A program made the translations under genes and the position numbers. Shown here piece by piece: positions 34,262 through 43,214 of a DNA stretch of 64,000 bases; the first letter of the stretch is position 1; each line of letters opens with the position of its first letter. The stretch covers positions 1 to 64,000 of the forward strand of contig JAUXQH010000059.1 in assembly GCA_030685065.1 (NCBI GenBank). The letters are read 5' to 3'. The DNA is from Pseudomonadota bacterium (GTDB lineage Bacteria; Myxococcota_A; UBA796; SXON01). The notes under the pieces are model-generated. The model saw only the letters and a program-made list of their open reading frames with translations. It ran no database searches and was not told the origin of the DNA.

Positions 34262-35673
34262 GGCGTCTGCTCCTCTTCGCGGTGCCCCTCCTCGCCGGCT
34301 GCTCCGGCCCCGACCCGGACGCCTTCTGCGCGGGCTTCGCCCCCGACCCGTGGGACCCCCTGCTCGAGCCGGACGTCCGCGTCGACGAGGCCACCGCCGT
34401 CTGGGAGGTCGTGGGCGCCGCAACCGTAGTCACCACAGGAGCGGACACCGCCGCGTCCGCGAGCTGCGGCGCGCCCCCGTGTCTCGCGGTCACCGGCCCC
34501 GGAGGCGCCGCCCTGGCGCTCCAGCTCAATCGTGGCGTCGACCACGTCGTGAGCGGCACGCTCTTCACCGACACCCCGGTCACGCTCACGGTCACCCACA
34601 CCGCGACGGACGGCCCGCTCCGCACCCTGGCCGAGCAGACCTTCGAGTCCGGAGTCTCCACCGCCTTCGAGCTCCCGGTCGTGATCGACGCCGCTGGCGC
34701 CGACATCGGGATCACGCTCACCCTCGAGGAGCTCGGAACCGCCACCCTCGACGACTTCGCGGTCACCGGGGAGCGCTGGGCGGCCTCGCCGGACGCGCCC
34801 GCGGCGCCGGTGCGCGTGGGCGTGCTCATCCACATCGAGGATGACCCGAACTTCCTCCTCCGCGAAGACACGTGGCGCCGCCGCGCGCGCCTCATCGAGG
34901 CCCTCTCCGGGATGTTCGCGGCTCACGGCGCGCACCTGACGCTCCAGGCGGACGCGACGTTCGTCCGGGGCGCCGCCAACTGGGACGAGGGATGGATCGC
35001 CGCGCGGAACGCCGAGGGGATGGGCTGGTCGGTGCACATCCACGACGAGGCGAGCGAGGGCGGCGTGGAGCAGGCCATTCGCGACGGTCGCACGGCCTTG
35101 CGCGAGTCGGGCGCGCTCACCTCCGATCTGAACGGCGGCTTCGGCGAGGCCCCCTGGCTCGAGGCGCGGCTCGCGGGCATCACCAGCCTCACCGCGTTCA
35201 AGGACCCGGCGACCCAGCGCGGCCTCCCTCACGTGCAGGTCCAGCCGTGGCGCCTCGGCGACGGGGTGGGGTCGAGCGATCTCGACGCCTTCCTCCTACA
35301 TGATCCCGAGGGTCCGGTCCTCTACCTCTCCGGCCACGACGTGCGGGAGGTCGAGCACGCGCGGTTCCCGCTCGTCGCCACGCAAACCCTCTCGCAGGTC
35401 CTCGCGCACGCCCGTCCGGACCACGTGAACGTCTGGTACTGGGTGCTCCACGTCGATGGCTTCGGCCCGCCGATGGACGATGACGCCGACATGGACGCCT
35501 ACCTCGACGGCGCCGCCCTCCAGGATGACCTCGCGGCGTACGACGCGTTCCTCACCGACACCACGGATCCGCTCGTCTCGAACGGCTCGGTGGTGTACGA
35601 CACGCCCGTCGGCATGGCCACCGCGTGGCGGGAATGGAACGCGGCGTGCGAGCAGGGGGATACCGCTCGATAG
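34258..35673 (+). CDS. Secreted lipoprotein of unknown function, possibly polysaccharide-deacetylase-like fold
   Basis: 471 residues, lipobox PLLAGC. Residues 40-180 are a beta domain. Residues about 190-400 (VRVGVLIHIEDDPNF, GWSVHIHDEASEGG, YWVLHVDGFG) have the alternating strand/helix look and HxH-type pairs of NodB-like deacetylases, but the order of metal ligands is not convincing. It is coupled to pgi by overlap and followed by a strong hairpin. I do not recognise a named family. Confidence 0.5.
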   Translation: MRRLLLFAVPLLAGCSGPDPDAFCAGFAPDPWDPLLEPDVRVDEATAVWEVVGAATVVTTGADTAASASCGAPPCLAVTGPGGAALALQLNRGVDHVVSGTLFTDTPVTLTVTHTATDGPLRTLAEQTFESGVSTAFELPVVIDAAGADIGITLTLEELGTATLDDFAVTGERWAASPDAPAAPVRVGVLIHIEDDPNFLLREDTWRRRARLIEALSGMFAAHGAHLTLQADATFVRGAANWDEGWIAARNAEGMGWSVHIHDEASEGGVEQAIRDGRTALRESGALTSDLNGGFGEAPWLEARLAGITSLTAFKDPATQRGLPHVQVQPWRLGDGVGSSDLDAFLLHDPEGPVLYLSGHDVREVEHARFPLVATQTLSQVLAHARPDHVNVWYWVLHVDGFGPPMDDDADMDAYLDGAALQDDLAAYDAFLTDTTDPLVSNGSVVYDTPVGMATAWREWNAACEQGDTAR

Positions 35674-35676
35674 GGT

Positions 35677-35698
35677 GCCCCACCCCTCGGTGTGGGGC
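35677..35698. terminator. Bidirectional terminator hairpin
   Basis: Arms GCCCCAC (35677-35683) and GTGGGGC (35692-35698) with an 8-base loop, exactly between convergent genes; the last base overlaps the tatD stop codon. No U-tract. Confidence 0.55.
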
Positions 35699-36420
35699 TA
35701 TCGAGGGCCCCACCCCAACGATTCCGCGTTCTCCATCAGCTGTGCGCGCAGCGCCTCTCCTCGCACCCGCTCCATCGCTTCGATCACGTGGACCAGGAAC
35801 GCGGGCTCGGATCGGCCGCGGTGCGGGCGTGGGCATTGGTCGGGGGCGTCGGTCTCCGCGAGGAGGCGATCCTTCGGCACCCGGCGCAGGGCGTTGAGCG
35901 GCTTGCGCGCGTTCTCCCAGGTCACGGGGCCCGCGAAGGAGAGGTGCAGCCCGAGCGCGACGTAGGCGTCCACCAGCTCGGGGCCGCCCGAGTAGCTGTG
36001 CATCACGCCGCGGAGCGGGGCGTGGCGGCGCAGGAGCGGGAGCATCCGGTCGTGCGCGCGAAAGCAGTGGAGGATGAGGGGAAGGCCCGAGTCCCGCGCG
36101 AGCGCGAGGTGCGCGGCCAGCACGCGCTCCTGCTCGTCCATCGCGACCGGCGTGGGCCCGTCGAGCCCGCACTCCCCGATCGCATCGGCGCCGTCGATGT
36201 CCTGGGGCACCGCGCGGCTCTCGGGGAGGAACTGGGGGTGGGTGCCCACCCCGAAGCGCCATCCGTAGTGTTGGGCCTGGGCGCGAAGGCGGGGCCACTG
36301 GGCCTCCACCACGCCCGGCACCACCACCCCGGTGATCCCGGCGGCCGCCGCGCGCGCCATCATGGCGTCCCGATCGGCGTCGAACCGAGGGTCGTCGAGG
36401 TGGCAGTGGGTGTCGATCAC
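35698..36420 (-). CDS. tatD: TatD-family metal-dependent DNase/hydrolase
   Basis: The 240-residue TIM-barrel enzyme has all metal ligands: DTHCHLDD (H5, H7), GECGLD, LHCFRAHD, MHSYSGG and ETDAP. TatD proteins are 3'-5' exonuclease-like hydrolases acting in DNA repair or RNA turnover. It ends within the shared hairpin and is followed upstream by the pal gene, 25 bases away and co-directional. Confidence 0.85.
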   Translation of the reverse strand: MIDTHCHLDDPRFDADRDAMMARAAAAGITGVVVPGVVEAQWPRLRAQAQHYGWRFGVGTHPQFLPESRAVPQDIDGADAIGECGLDGPTPVAMDEQERVLAAHLALARDSGLPLILHCFRAHDRMLPLLRRHAPLRGVMHSYSGGPELVDAYVALGLHLSFAGPVTWENARKPLNALRRVPKDRLLAETDAPDQCPRPHRGRSEPAFLVHVIEAMERVRGEALRAQLMENAESLGWGPR

Positions 36421-36445
36421 CGGCCGATCGAGGGGGGCGCGTCGA

Positions 36446-36964
36446 TCAGTTGGTGGTGCCCTTGACCGGGGCGTCGCCGCTCCACGTGATGCGGAACTCG
36501 GCGCGACGGTTGGACGACCACGCGCGCTCGCTGGACTGCCCGTCGAGCGGGCGCTCCTCGCCGTAGGACACGTTCTTCACGCGGCTCGACGAGATGCCCT
36601 TGGCCAGGAGGTACTGCACCACGGCGTCGGCGCGCTTCTGGCCGAGAGCGAGGTTGTAGTCGGTGGTGCCGCGCTCGTCCGCGTGGCCCTGGACCTCGAG
36701 CTTGATGTCCGAGTAGTCGTTCATGATCGCGGCGTTCGCCTCGAGCGCGGACTTGCCCTCGCTCGTGAGGGTCGCGGCGTCCAAATCGAAGAACACGCGG
36801 CCGAAGTTCTTGGCCATCTCCGCGACGGGGGGCGGGGTCTCCTTCTCCTCGGTCTTCTCGACCGGGGCCTCGGTGGGCTCGCCCGTGGGGTCGGTGACGA
36901 TCTTCTTCTTGCAGCCGTCGCACGCGACGATGAGCAGGAGGGGGATGAGAAGGAGGCGGTTCAT
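36446..36964 (-). CDS. pal: Peptidoglycan-associated lipoprotein (Pal, OmpA domain)
   Basis: 172 residues from the ATG at 36964, giving lipobox LLIVAC. The OmpA-C/Pal domain (FFDLDAATLTSEGKSALEAN, VQGHADERGTTDYNLALGQ, RAWSSNRRAEF) binds peptidoglycan and, in the Tol-Pal complex, helps hold the outer membrane. No tolB or tolA is adjacent. A TTGTCA box (37020-37025, minus strand) could be its -35, but the -10 is weak. Confidence 0.85.
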   Translation of the reverse strand: MNRLLLIPLLLIVACDGCKKKIVTDPTGEPTEAPVEKTEEKETPPPVAEMAKNFGRVFFDLDAATLTSEGKSALEANAAIMNDYSDIKLEVQGHADERGTTDYNLALGQKRADAVVQYLLAKGISSSRVKNVSYGEERPLDGQSSERAWSSNRRAEFRITWSGDAPVKGTTN

Positions 36965-37137
36965 GCGGTTTCGCTCAGGAGTTCGAGTGTTTGCCCCCCT
37001 AAACCTCCTGACCCGCTCTTGACAAGCCTCCGGTGCCCCCGGCCGGGGCGCTTCCATCGCTACGCGGACGAATTTTGACGGGACCCCTGGGATCTGCGCC
37101 CCTGCTGGTATAGCCTGCGCCTCTTTCGGAGCCTCCC

Positions 37138-37377
37138 ATGAAGATCGCTGGTGGTTGTTTCGGTTGCCTCACGTTGGTGTTCCTGGCGCTTACCCTCGGG
37201 TGGAGCGTGATCTACGGCGCCATCGCGAGCGCCGATCCGGGCCTCGCCGCTCAGCTTTCGGTCCTCTCGATGCCCATCCAGTACGGAAGCAGCGCCTGCT
37301 GCTGCCTCTCCGGCGTCCTCGCGATCGTCCTGCTGGTCGCCGGCTCCATGGGCAAGAAGACCGAAGAATACGAATGA
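37138..37377 (+). CDS. Small membrane protein (79 aa)
   Basis: Two hydrophobic helices (GCLTLVFLALTLGWSVIYG and SSACCCLSGVLAIVLLVAGSM) with a short charged tail (KKTEEYE). The cysteine triplet CCC is unusual. The TGA stop overlaps the next start (ATGA). Unrecognised; its tight coupling suggests it acts with the downstream kinase-like protein. Confidence 0.6.
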   Translation: MKIAGGCFGCLTLVFLALTLGWSVIYGAIASADPGLAAQLSVLSMPIQYGSSACCCLSGVLAIVLLVAGSMGKKTEEYE

Positions 37378-38408
37378 TCGTAGGGGGGCCACCCCTGGTT
37401 CCGGACGTCTGGTCGGTCCTTCGTGGGCTGCCCATTCGCCCGGGGGACGATGGTGGCCTCATCAACCTGACCTGGTACGCCGGTGATCCGGTGGCCTGGG
37501 TCGCCCAGCGCCTGCACCCGGCGTTTCGGGCCGAGGTCCACGAGGACATCGAGGCGATCACGGCCCACCTCGCCGCGAAAGGGCTGGTCACGCCGCGGCT
37601 GGTTCGTACGGATGCGGGCGAGCTCTCCCATACGCTTCGTCGGGGAGATGGGGGCGACGGCGTGTACCGGGTGATGGACTACGTCCCCGGGCACACCCAC
37701 CACCGGGTCTCCTCGGCGGGGCTGGCCGGCGCCGCCGGAGCGTTGGTGGCGCGCTTTCACGCCGCGGTGGACGATCTGGAGTGGTCCTACCGCCACGTCC
37801 GGCCGGGCGCGCACGACACGCCGCTCCACATGTCGCGGTTGGAGGAGGGGCTCGCCGGCGCCGCCGAGGGCGGGGGCCCCGCGGCCGATGCGCGGCGCGT
37901 CGCCGACGGCATCCTCGAGGCTTGGCGCACCTTTCCGTCGGCCTCGCTGCCCACGCGCCACGCGCACGGCGATCTGAAGATCTCGAACCTGCGGTTCGAC
38001 GCCGCCGGCCAGGGCGTGTGCCTGCTCGATCTGGACACGCTCTCCGCGCTGCCGCTCGACGTCGAGCTGGGGGACGCCCTGCGGTCGTGGTGCAACCCCA
38101 AGGGCGAGGACGACACCGACACGTTCTTCGACATCGACACGTTCGCGGCCGCGATCCAGGGGTACACCCGCGTGCGCGCCCTCTCGGCCGAGGAGCGGGA
38201 GGCCCTTCCCGGCGCGGCGGAGCGCATCGCCCTCGAGCTCGCGTCCCGGTTCTGCCGAGACGTGTGGGACGACAATTACTTCGGATGGAACGCCGGTCGC
38301 TTTCCGTCGCGCGCGGCGCACAACCTGTTTCGTGCGCGCGGCCAGCTCTCGCTCGCTCGTTCGGCGCGTTCGGCCCGCGCGGCCGCGGCGCGGCTCCTTC
38401 ACGCCTGA
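37374..38408 (+). CDS. Aminoglycoside/choline-kinase-like phosphotransferase
   Basis: 344 residues from the ATG at 37374. APH-fold motifs: catalytic loop HAHGDLKISNLRFD and metal-binding LLDLDTLSAL; YRVMDYVPG is the hinge. Substrate specificity is not readable; relatives phosphorylate choline, amino sugars, homoserine or aminoglycosides. It overlaps the small membrane protein gene by four bases. Nothing nearby suggests an antibiotic-resistance context. Confidence 0.7.
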   Translation: MIVGGPPLVPDVWSVLRGLPIRPGDDGGLINLTWYAGDPVAWVAQRLHPAFRAEVHEDIEAITAHLAAKGLVTPRLVRTDAGELSHTLRRGDGGDGVYRVMDYVPGHTHHRVSSAGLAGAAGALVARFHAAVDDLEWSYRHVRPGAHDTPLHMSRLEEGLAGAAEGGGPAADARRVADGILEAWRTFPSASLPTRHAHGDLKISNLRFDAAGQGVCLLDLDTLSALPLDVELGDALRSWCNPKGEDDTDTFFDIDTFAAAIQGYTRVRALSAEEREALPGAAERIALELASRFCRDVWDDNYFGWNAGRFPSRAAHNLFRARGQLSLARSARSARAAAARLLHA

Positions 38409-38426
38409 GTCGGTTAGGCCGCTCCT

Positions 38427-39248
38427 GTGTACTCGCTCCTCCTGCTCGTCGGCCTGCTCCACGCGGAGGAGCCCGCGCCGACCCCAGCGCCAGCCCCGGC
38501 GGAGGAGCCCGCGCCGAGCCCCGGAGAGGCGGAGTCCTTGCCGCCCCCCGTCGGCGCCCGGGTCGCGGGAGAGGAGATCGACGTCCAGCAGAGCCAGGAG
38601 GTGCTCCGGAAGCGCGCGGAGCTCTACGAGGCCCTCGTGAAGGAGGGCTACGTGCGCCGGCTGCGCCGCGAGGAGCGAACCGTGTTCCTCTCGGAGGACC
38701 CATGGAAGCCGCGCGTGATCGTGCATGACGATGGATGGGTGTACTTCAAGCGCGAGCCACCACGCTTGCATGCGCCGGGCCGGTCGTTCAGCGACCAGGG
38801 ATCCCCGGCGAGCTACCTGCTCTGCGTCATCATGCCGACCTCCTGCTTGTCCGTGGGCGGGTGGCTGGTGTCTCCGCGCAAGATGGGCGCGGTCACCGCC
38901 GACGTGATGGACTCCACGCGCGACAAGGTGCGGGCCATGAACGACGCGGTGGCGCGCCGCGAGCTCGGCCACCGTTTGAACCAGGACATCCCCCGCGACC
39001 TCGAGGCCATCTGGGCCCGCGTCGATCTGCCGCCGGAGGGCCGCCGCCTGCTCCTCTTTGCGTATTGGGACACGCGGACGGACACCCCCGAGGGAAACGC
39101 GGCAAAGGGCGCGATCGAAGCGTTCCTGCGGGGTGTCGTGCAGCAGTCCGACATCCCGTTCACGGCCGAGGAGCTCGCGGCCCTGAACGCGCGACGCGAG
39201 AGCGTGCAGATCCTCGAGCTGGGCGCGCGCGCGCTCGACGCGCCCTAG
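38427..39248 (+). CDS. Exported hypothetical protein with Pro/Ala-rich N-terminus
   Basis: 273 residues from a GTG at 38427. A short signal (MYSLLLLVGLLHAE) is followed by a PAPAPAEEPAP linker. The central YEALVKEGYVRRLRREER and WKPRVIVHDDGWVYFKREP are conserved-looking; a hydrophobic stretch with cysteines (LLCVIMPTSCLSVGGWL) may be membrane-inserted. It is 18 bases after the kinase-like gene. I do not recognise a family. Confidence 0.55.
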   Translation: MYSLLLLVGLLHAEEPAPTPAPAPAEEPAPSPGEAESLPPPVGARVAGEEIDVQQSQEVLRKRAELYEALVKEGYVRRLRREERTVFLSEDPWKPRVIVHDDGWVYFKREPPRLHAPGRSFSDQGSPASYLLCVIMPTSCLSVGGWLVSPRKMGAVTADVMDSTRDKVRAMNDAVARRELGHRLNQDIPRDLEAIWARVDLPPEGRRLLLFAYWDTRTDTPEGNAAKGAIEAFLRGVVQQSDIPFTAEELAALNARRESVQILELGARALDAP

Positions 39249-39328
39249 CTCGCCGGAGCGCCTCCGCGCCGTCGTCGGTCGGCCCCATCTCCCTCGCGAA
39301 CCGCGCCGCGGCGCGCTATTCATCGTGG

Positions 39329-40177
39329 ATGGATGCTCCCCCGTACGATTTTGGCGGAGCCACCTTCGACCTCGCCGATCCCGCCGATCACGAGCTGGTG
39401 CGCTTCATCCTGTCCCAGGTGCTCTACGGCGAGGCCACCGGCGTGTACTGCGGCAAGTCGCTCTACGCGGCGGGCTCGCTCGAGGCGGCGCGGTTCTACC
39501 TCCGCCAGGCACGCCAGGAGCTGAACCACCTCGAGCTCTTCGCGGACGTGTTCCGCAAGCTGGAGATGGAGCCCGAGGATGCCCATTGGGTAGTCAAGCT
39601 GTTGTCGGCACACAACAATTACTACCCGCTCAAGGTGATGATGGAGCACGCCCTCGGAGAGGGCATGGTGCTCGACATCTTCCGCGAGGTGCTCCTCCAG
39701 ACGCTCCCCGACAGCGACCCGCGGATGGCCGACATCAAGAAGAAGCTCCTCGTGGTCTGCCGCGAGGAAGAGGAGCACGTCGCCTGGGGAGAGAAGGAGA
39801 CCGTGCGTCTCCTCGGGGAGATGCCCTGGCTCCGCACCCCGTACTACGGCTTGCTCGAGCTGCAGCTCACGGTCGCCCCGATGATCGTGCGTGCCTTCGC
39901 GGCGCGCGCCAAGGGCCACCCCGTGCTCGTCCACCTGCCCGGCTTCGTCGACTACGTGCGCGCGCGCATGTGGAAGCAGGCGCAGCGCCTCGGCTTCGCG
40001 CCCGCCGAGCGCCCCGGGTTGCCGCGCCGCCTCTGGGCGATGACGTGGGGGGTCGCCCTGTTCGTGCGGAGCCAGTTCGCGCGCAGCCACAGCAAGCTCG
40101 AGCATATCTATCGGTCGGAGCTCGGATTTGGCGTCACGCCGGGCGGCCGCCCGATCGACCAGGGCGTGACGCCGTGA
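39329..40177 (+). CDS. Ferritin-like di-iron domain protein
   Basis: 282 residues from the ATG at 39329. Four-helix-bundle metal patterns appear as ARQELNHLELFADVF and VVCREEEEHVAWGEKE (two ExxH motifs), with Glu in EATGVYCG and HALGEGMVLDIFREVLLQ. This matches the ferritin-like superfamily; the C-terminal 90 residues form an extra helical domain. An oxygenase, iron store or desaturase-like role cannot be told apart. Confidence 0.6.
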   Translation: MDAPPYDFGGATFDLADPADHELVRFILSQVLYGEATGVYCGKSLYAAGSLEAARFYLRQARQELNHLELFADVFRKLEMEPEDAHWVVKLLSAHNNYYPLKVMMEHALGEGMVLDIFREVLLQTLPDSDPRMADIKKKLLVVCREEEEHVAWGEKETVRLLGEMPWLRTPYYGLLELQLTVAPMIVRAFAARAKGHPVLVHLPGFVDYVRARMWKQAQRLGFAPAERPGLPRRLWAMTWGVALFVRSQFARSHSKLEHIYRSELGFGVTPGGRPIDQGVTP

Positions 40178-40187
40178 GCCGCTCCAG

Positions 40188-40886
40188 ATGAGCTTGTATT
40201 TCCGGCAGCTCGTGGCTGGGCGCGACTTCGGCGCGAACGTGCCCGGGTGCGCGCAGATGGCCAACCTCGTGTACCTGATCGGAGACAGTGACACACGCGA
40301 ATGTGTCATCGTCGATCCCGCCTGGGCGGTCGACGAGCTGGTGGACGTGGCCGAGGCCGACGGCATGAAGATCGTCGGGGCCCTCGCGACGCACTACCAC
40401 CCCGATCACGTCGGTGGGTCGATGTTCGGCTTCACGCTCGAGGGCGCCAGCCGCCTCGTGGCGCGCGCGGGATGCAAGCTCCATTGCCACGATCTGGAAG
40501 CCGAAGGGATCCGGAAGGTGACGGGCCTCTCGACCACCGATCTGGTGACACATGCGTCGGGTGAAAAAGTATCAGTGGGGAAGATCGAGGTCGAGTGGCT
40601 CCACACGCCCGGTCACACCCCGGGCTCGTCGTGTTTCCGCGTGGGGGACGCCCTCGTGGCGGGCGACACGTTGTTCCTCCAGGGCTGCGGCCGGGTGGAT
40701 CTGCCCGGAGGCGACCCGGACCAGATGTACTACACGCTGACGCAGCGCCTCGCGACGCTCCCCGGGGACATGACGCTCTGGCCCGGACACAGCTACGGCG
40801 GCAAGCAGGCCACGCTCGACGAGGTGCGCCGGACCAACCCGTACATGCAGGTCAAGGATCTCGCGACGTGGCGGCGGTCGCGGTAG
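40188..40886 (+). CDS. Metallo-beta-lactamase-fold hydrolase (glyoxalase II / persulfide dioxygenase type)
   Basis: 232 residues with zinc-binding THYHPDHVGG (H69, H71, D73, H74), HTPGHTPGSS, VAGDTLF and LWPGHSYGG. Length and motifs fit small glyoxalase-II-like or sulfur-dioxygenase-like enzymes; specificity is open. It is 10 bases after the ferritin-like gene and probably co-transcribed. It carries a GTGACACA-N6-TGTGTCAT repeat at 40288-40309. Confidence 0.75.
   Translation: MSLYFRQLVAGRDFGANVPGCAQMANLVYLIGDSDTRECVIVDPAWAVDELVDVAEADGMKIVGALATHYHPDHVGGSMFGFTLEGASRLVARAGCKLHCHDLEAEGIRKVTGLSTTDLVTHASGEKVSVGKIEVEWLHTPGHTPGSSCFRVGDALVAGDTLFLQGCGRVDLPGGDPDQMYYTLTQRLATLPGDMTLWPGHSYGGKQATLDEVRRTNPYMQVKDLATWRRSR
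40288..40309. repeat. GTGACACA...TGTGTCAT inverted repeat (dispersed motif)
   Basis: Eight-base arms (40288-40295 and 40302-40309, one mismatch) with a 6-base spacer inside the MBL hydrolase gene. It is a member of the motif family clustered at 40-53 kb. Confidence 0.5.
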
Positions 40887-40895
40887 ACTACGGCC

Positions 40896-43193
40896 GTGCT
40901 GCTCCTCCCTCTCACGCTCGCCTGTGTCTCCGTGGCCCCCTCCGACACGGACTCGGACTCGATCGACACGGTCGGGGACGATTCTGGGGTAGGGCCGGAC
41001 ACTCCCCCGGTCGACGAACCGCCGGGGGTGACGTTCCTCGATCCGCGCCAGGGAGAGCTGTTCTCGCCCAGTCAGGACGTGCGGGTAGAGGTCCTCACGG
41101 GAGATGACGGCGTACTCGGCGCGCTCTCGCTGAGCTGGGGCGGAGACGTGGGGGCCGCCTCGCTCCCCGCGCAGCCGGACGAAGAGGGCAAGGCCACCTT
41201 CTCGATCGCGCCCCTCCCGCTCGGGGAGTACACCGTGCAGGTCGTCGTGACGGACGGCGCCGGGCAGACCGCCGCCGCCGAGGTCGCGTTCACGGTGGTG
41301 ATCCTCGACGCCGACGCGGACGGCTTCATCAACGACGCGCTCCGCGGGGATGATTGCGACGACGGGAATCCGGACGTCAATCCGGACGCCACCGAGGTGT
41401 GCGACGAGGTCGACAACGACTGTGACGGTCGCATCGACGAGAGCGTCACGCTCCCGTTCTACGCCGACACGGATGGCGACGGATACGGGGACGCATCGGT
41501 TCGAGTCGACCAATGTGTCGCCACGCCCGGCTGGGTGTCCGACGCGACCGACTGCGACGACACCGCGGGGGACGTGTACCCGACCAACGCGGAGACATGC
41601 GACCACCGCGACAACGACTGCGATCCCGACATCGACGAGGGCGTCCTCATCCCCTACTACCGGGATGCCGACGGCGACGCCTACGGCACCGACACCGACA
41701 TCGTGTGGGACTGCTCGGCGCCGGCCGGGTACGTCGCGCCGGCGGGTGACTGTGACGACACCTCGTCCGCCGCGAGCCCCGCGGACTCCGAGATCTGCTA
41801 CGACGGGCTCGACAACGACTGTGACGGCACGTCGAACGACTGCGGGCTCGGGGGCACGGTCGATCTCGGCATTGCGGACGCCAAGCTGCGCGGCGAGGGG
41901 GAGGACGACAATGTCGGCAACAGTGTGTCGGCGGCGGGTGACTTCGACGGGGACGGCCTCGCGGACATCCTCGTAGGGGGTCCGGGTGCGGACGGCGGGG
42001 CGCTCGGCTCGGGCGCCGCCTATGTGTGGTTCGGCGCGGTGAGCGGCACGCAGTTCAGCTCGTCCGCGTCGGTCGTGCTCCTCGGCGAGACGACGGGGGA
42101 CGGCGCCGGATACAGCGTGGCTCCCGCCGGGGATGTCGATGCGGACGGCTATGACGACGTGTTCGTGGGCGCGTGGTCGAGCGATCTCGGGGGCGCCGAC
42201 GCGGGCGCGGCCTACCTCGTGCGCGGCCCCACCGCGGGCATCCGGGAGCTCTCGGCCGCTGACCTCGTGCTGGTCGGGGAGTCCGCCGGCGACCAGGCGG
42301 GCCTCTCGGTCTCGGCCGCGGGGGACGTGGATGGGGACGGCCAGAGCGACGTGCTCGTCGGCGCCTGGGGGGCGGATGACGGGGGTGCCTACAGCGGCGC
42401 CGCCTACCTCGTGTACGGGCCGCGCTGGGGCACCGTGAGCCTCGGGGACGCCGACGCGACGCTCCCGGGCGGAGCCTCGGGCGACTTCGCGGGGCAGTCG
42501 GTCGCGGGCGTCGGAGATATCGACGGCGATGGCTACGACGACGTGCTGGTGGGCGCGCCGGGCACGTCGAGCGGCACGGGCACCGCGTACCTGCTCTTCG
42601 GGCCCCTCACGGGCCGCACCAGCCTGTCTGCCGCCGATGCAAAGCTGAACGGAGAGGTCGAGGACGACGCGGCGGGAGCCTCGGTCGGGGCGGCCGGAGA
42701 TGTGGACGGAGACGGCACGCCCGACGTGCTCGTGGGCGCCTACAACTACGACTACGGCGGCGTCGACACGGGCGCGGCGTTCCTGGTCTGCGGCCCGATC
42801 AGCGGAACGATGGGGCTCGCCTCGGCGGACGCGGTGCTGGCGGGCGAGGGCGCGGGTGACAACGCGGGCTGGTCGGTGGCGGGCGCGGGCGACATGGACG
42901 GAGACGGGAAGGACGACGTGCTCGTGGGCGCCATCCGCGAGGACAGCGGCGGCACCCGGGCCGGGGCGGCCTACCTGGTCTATGGCCCGCTCGCGAGCTT
43001 CCTCGAGCTGGGCGACGCGGACGCGCGCATCCTCGGCGAAGGCACGAACGACTTCGCGGGCGCCAGCGTGGCTGGGGTGGGGGACACCGACGGCGACGGC
43101 AAGGGCGATGTGCTCGTGGGCGCGCCCTACGAGGACGCGGGGGTCAGCTCGGCGGCCGGCGCGGCGTACCTCGTGCTGGGGACGGGGCTCTAA
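40896..43193 (+). CDS. MopE-type / FG-GAP repeat lipoprotein
   Basis: 765 residues from a GTG at 40896, with lipobox-like LTLAC. A D-rich linker and an Ig-like domain (about 45-130) precede three MopE-type units (EVCDEVDNDCDGRIDE, ETCDHRDNDCDPDIDE, EICYDGLDNDCDG) and then seven FG-GAP repeats with DxDGDG loops (310-760). The order is the same as in the protein at 99-2063 with an extra Ig-like domain. It is probably a calcium-stabilised surface protein; no enzymatic motif is seen. Confidence 0.85.
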   Translation: MLLLPLTLACVSVAPSDTDSDSIDTVGDDSGVGPDTPPVDEPPGVTFLDPRQGELFSPSQDVRVEVLTGDDGVLGALSLSWGGDVGAASLPAQPDEEGKATFSIAPLPLGEYTVQVVVTDGAGQTAAAEVAFTVVILDADADGFINDALRGDDCDDGNPDVNPDATEVCDEVDNDCDGRIDESVTLPFYADTDGDGYGDASVRVDQCVATPGWVSDATDCDDTAGDVYPTNAETCDHRDNDCDPDIDEGVLIPYYRDADGDAYGTDTDIVWDCSAPAGYVAPAGDCDDTSSAASPADSEICYDGLDNDCDGTSNDCGLGGTVDLGIADAKLRGEGEDDNVGNSVSAAGDFDGDGLADILVGGPGADGGALGSGAAYVWFGAVSGTQFSSSASVVLLGETTGDGAGYSVAPAGDVDADGYDDVFVGAWSSDLGGADAGAAYLVRGPTAGIRELSAADLVLVGESAGDQAGLSVSAAGDVDGDGQSDVLVGAWGADDGGAYSGAAYLVYGPRWGTVSLGDADATLPGGASGDFAGQSVAGVGDIDGDGYDDVLVGAPGTSSGTGTAYLLFGPLTGRTSLSAADAKLNGEVEDDAAGASVGAAGDVDGDGTPDVLVGAYNYDYGGVDTGAAFLVCGPISGTMGLASADAVLAGEGAGDNAGWSVAGAGDMDGDGKDDVLVGAIREDSGGTRAGAAYLVYGPLASFLELGDADARILGEGTNDFAGASVAGVGDTDGDGKGDVLVGAPYEDAGVSSAAGAAYLVLGTGL

Positions 43194-43214
43194 GCCGCTC
43201 TCGAGGCGCCGCGT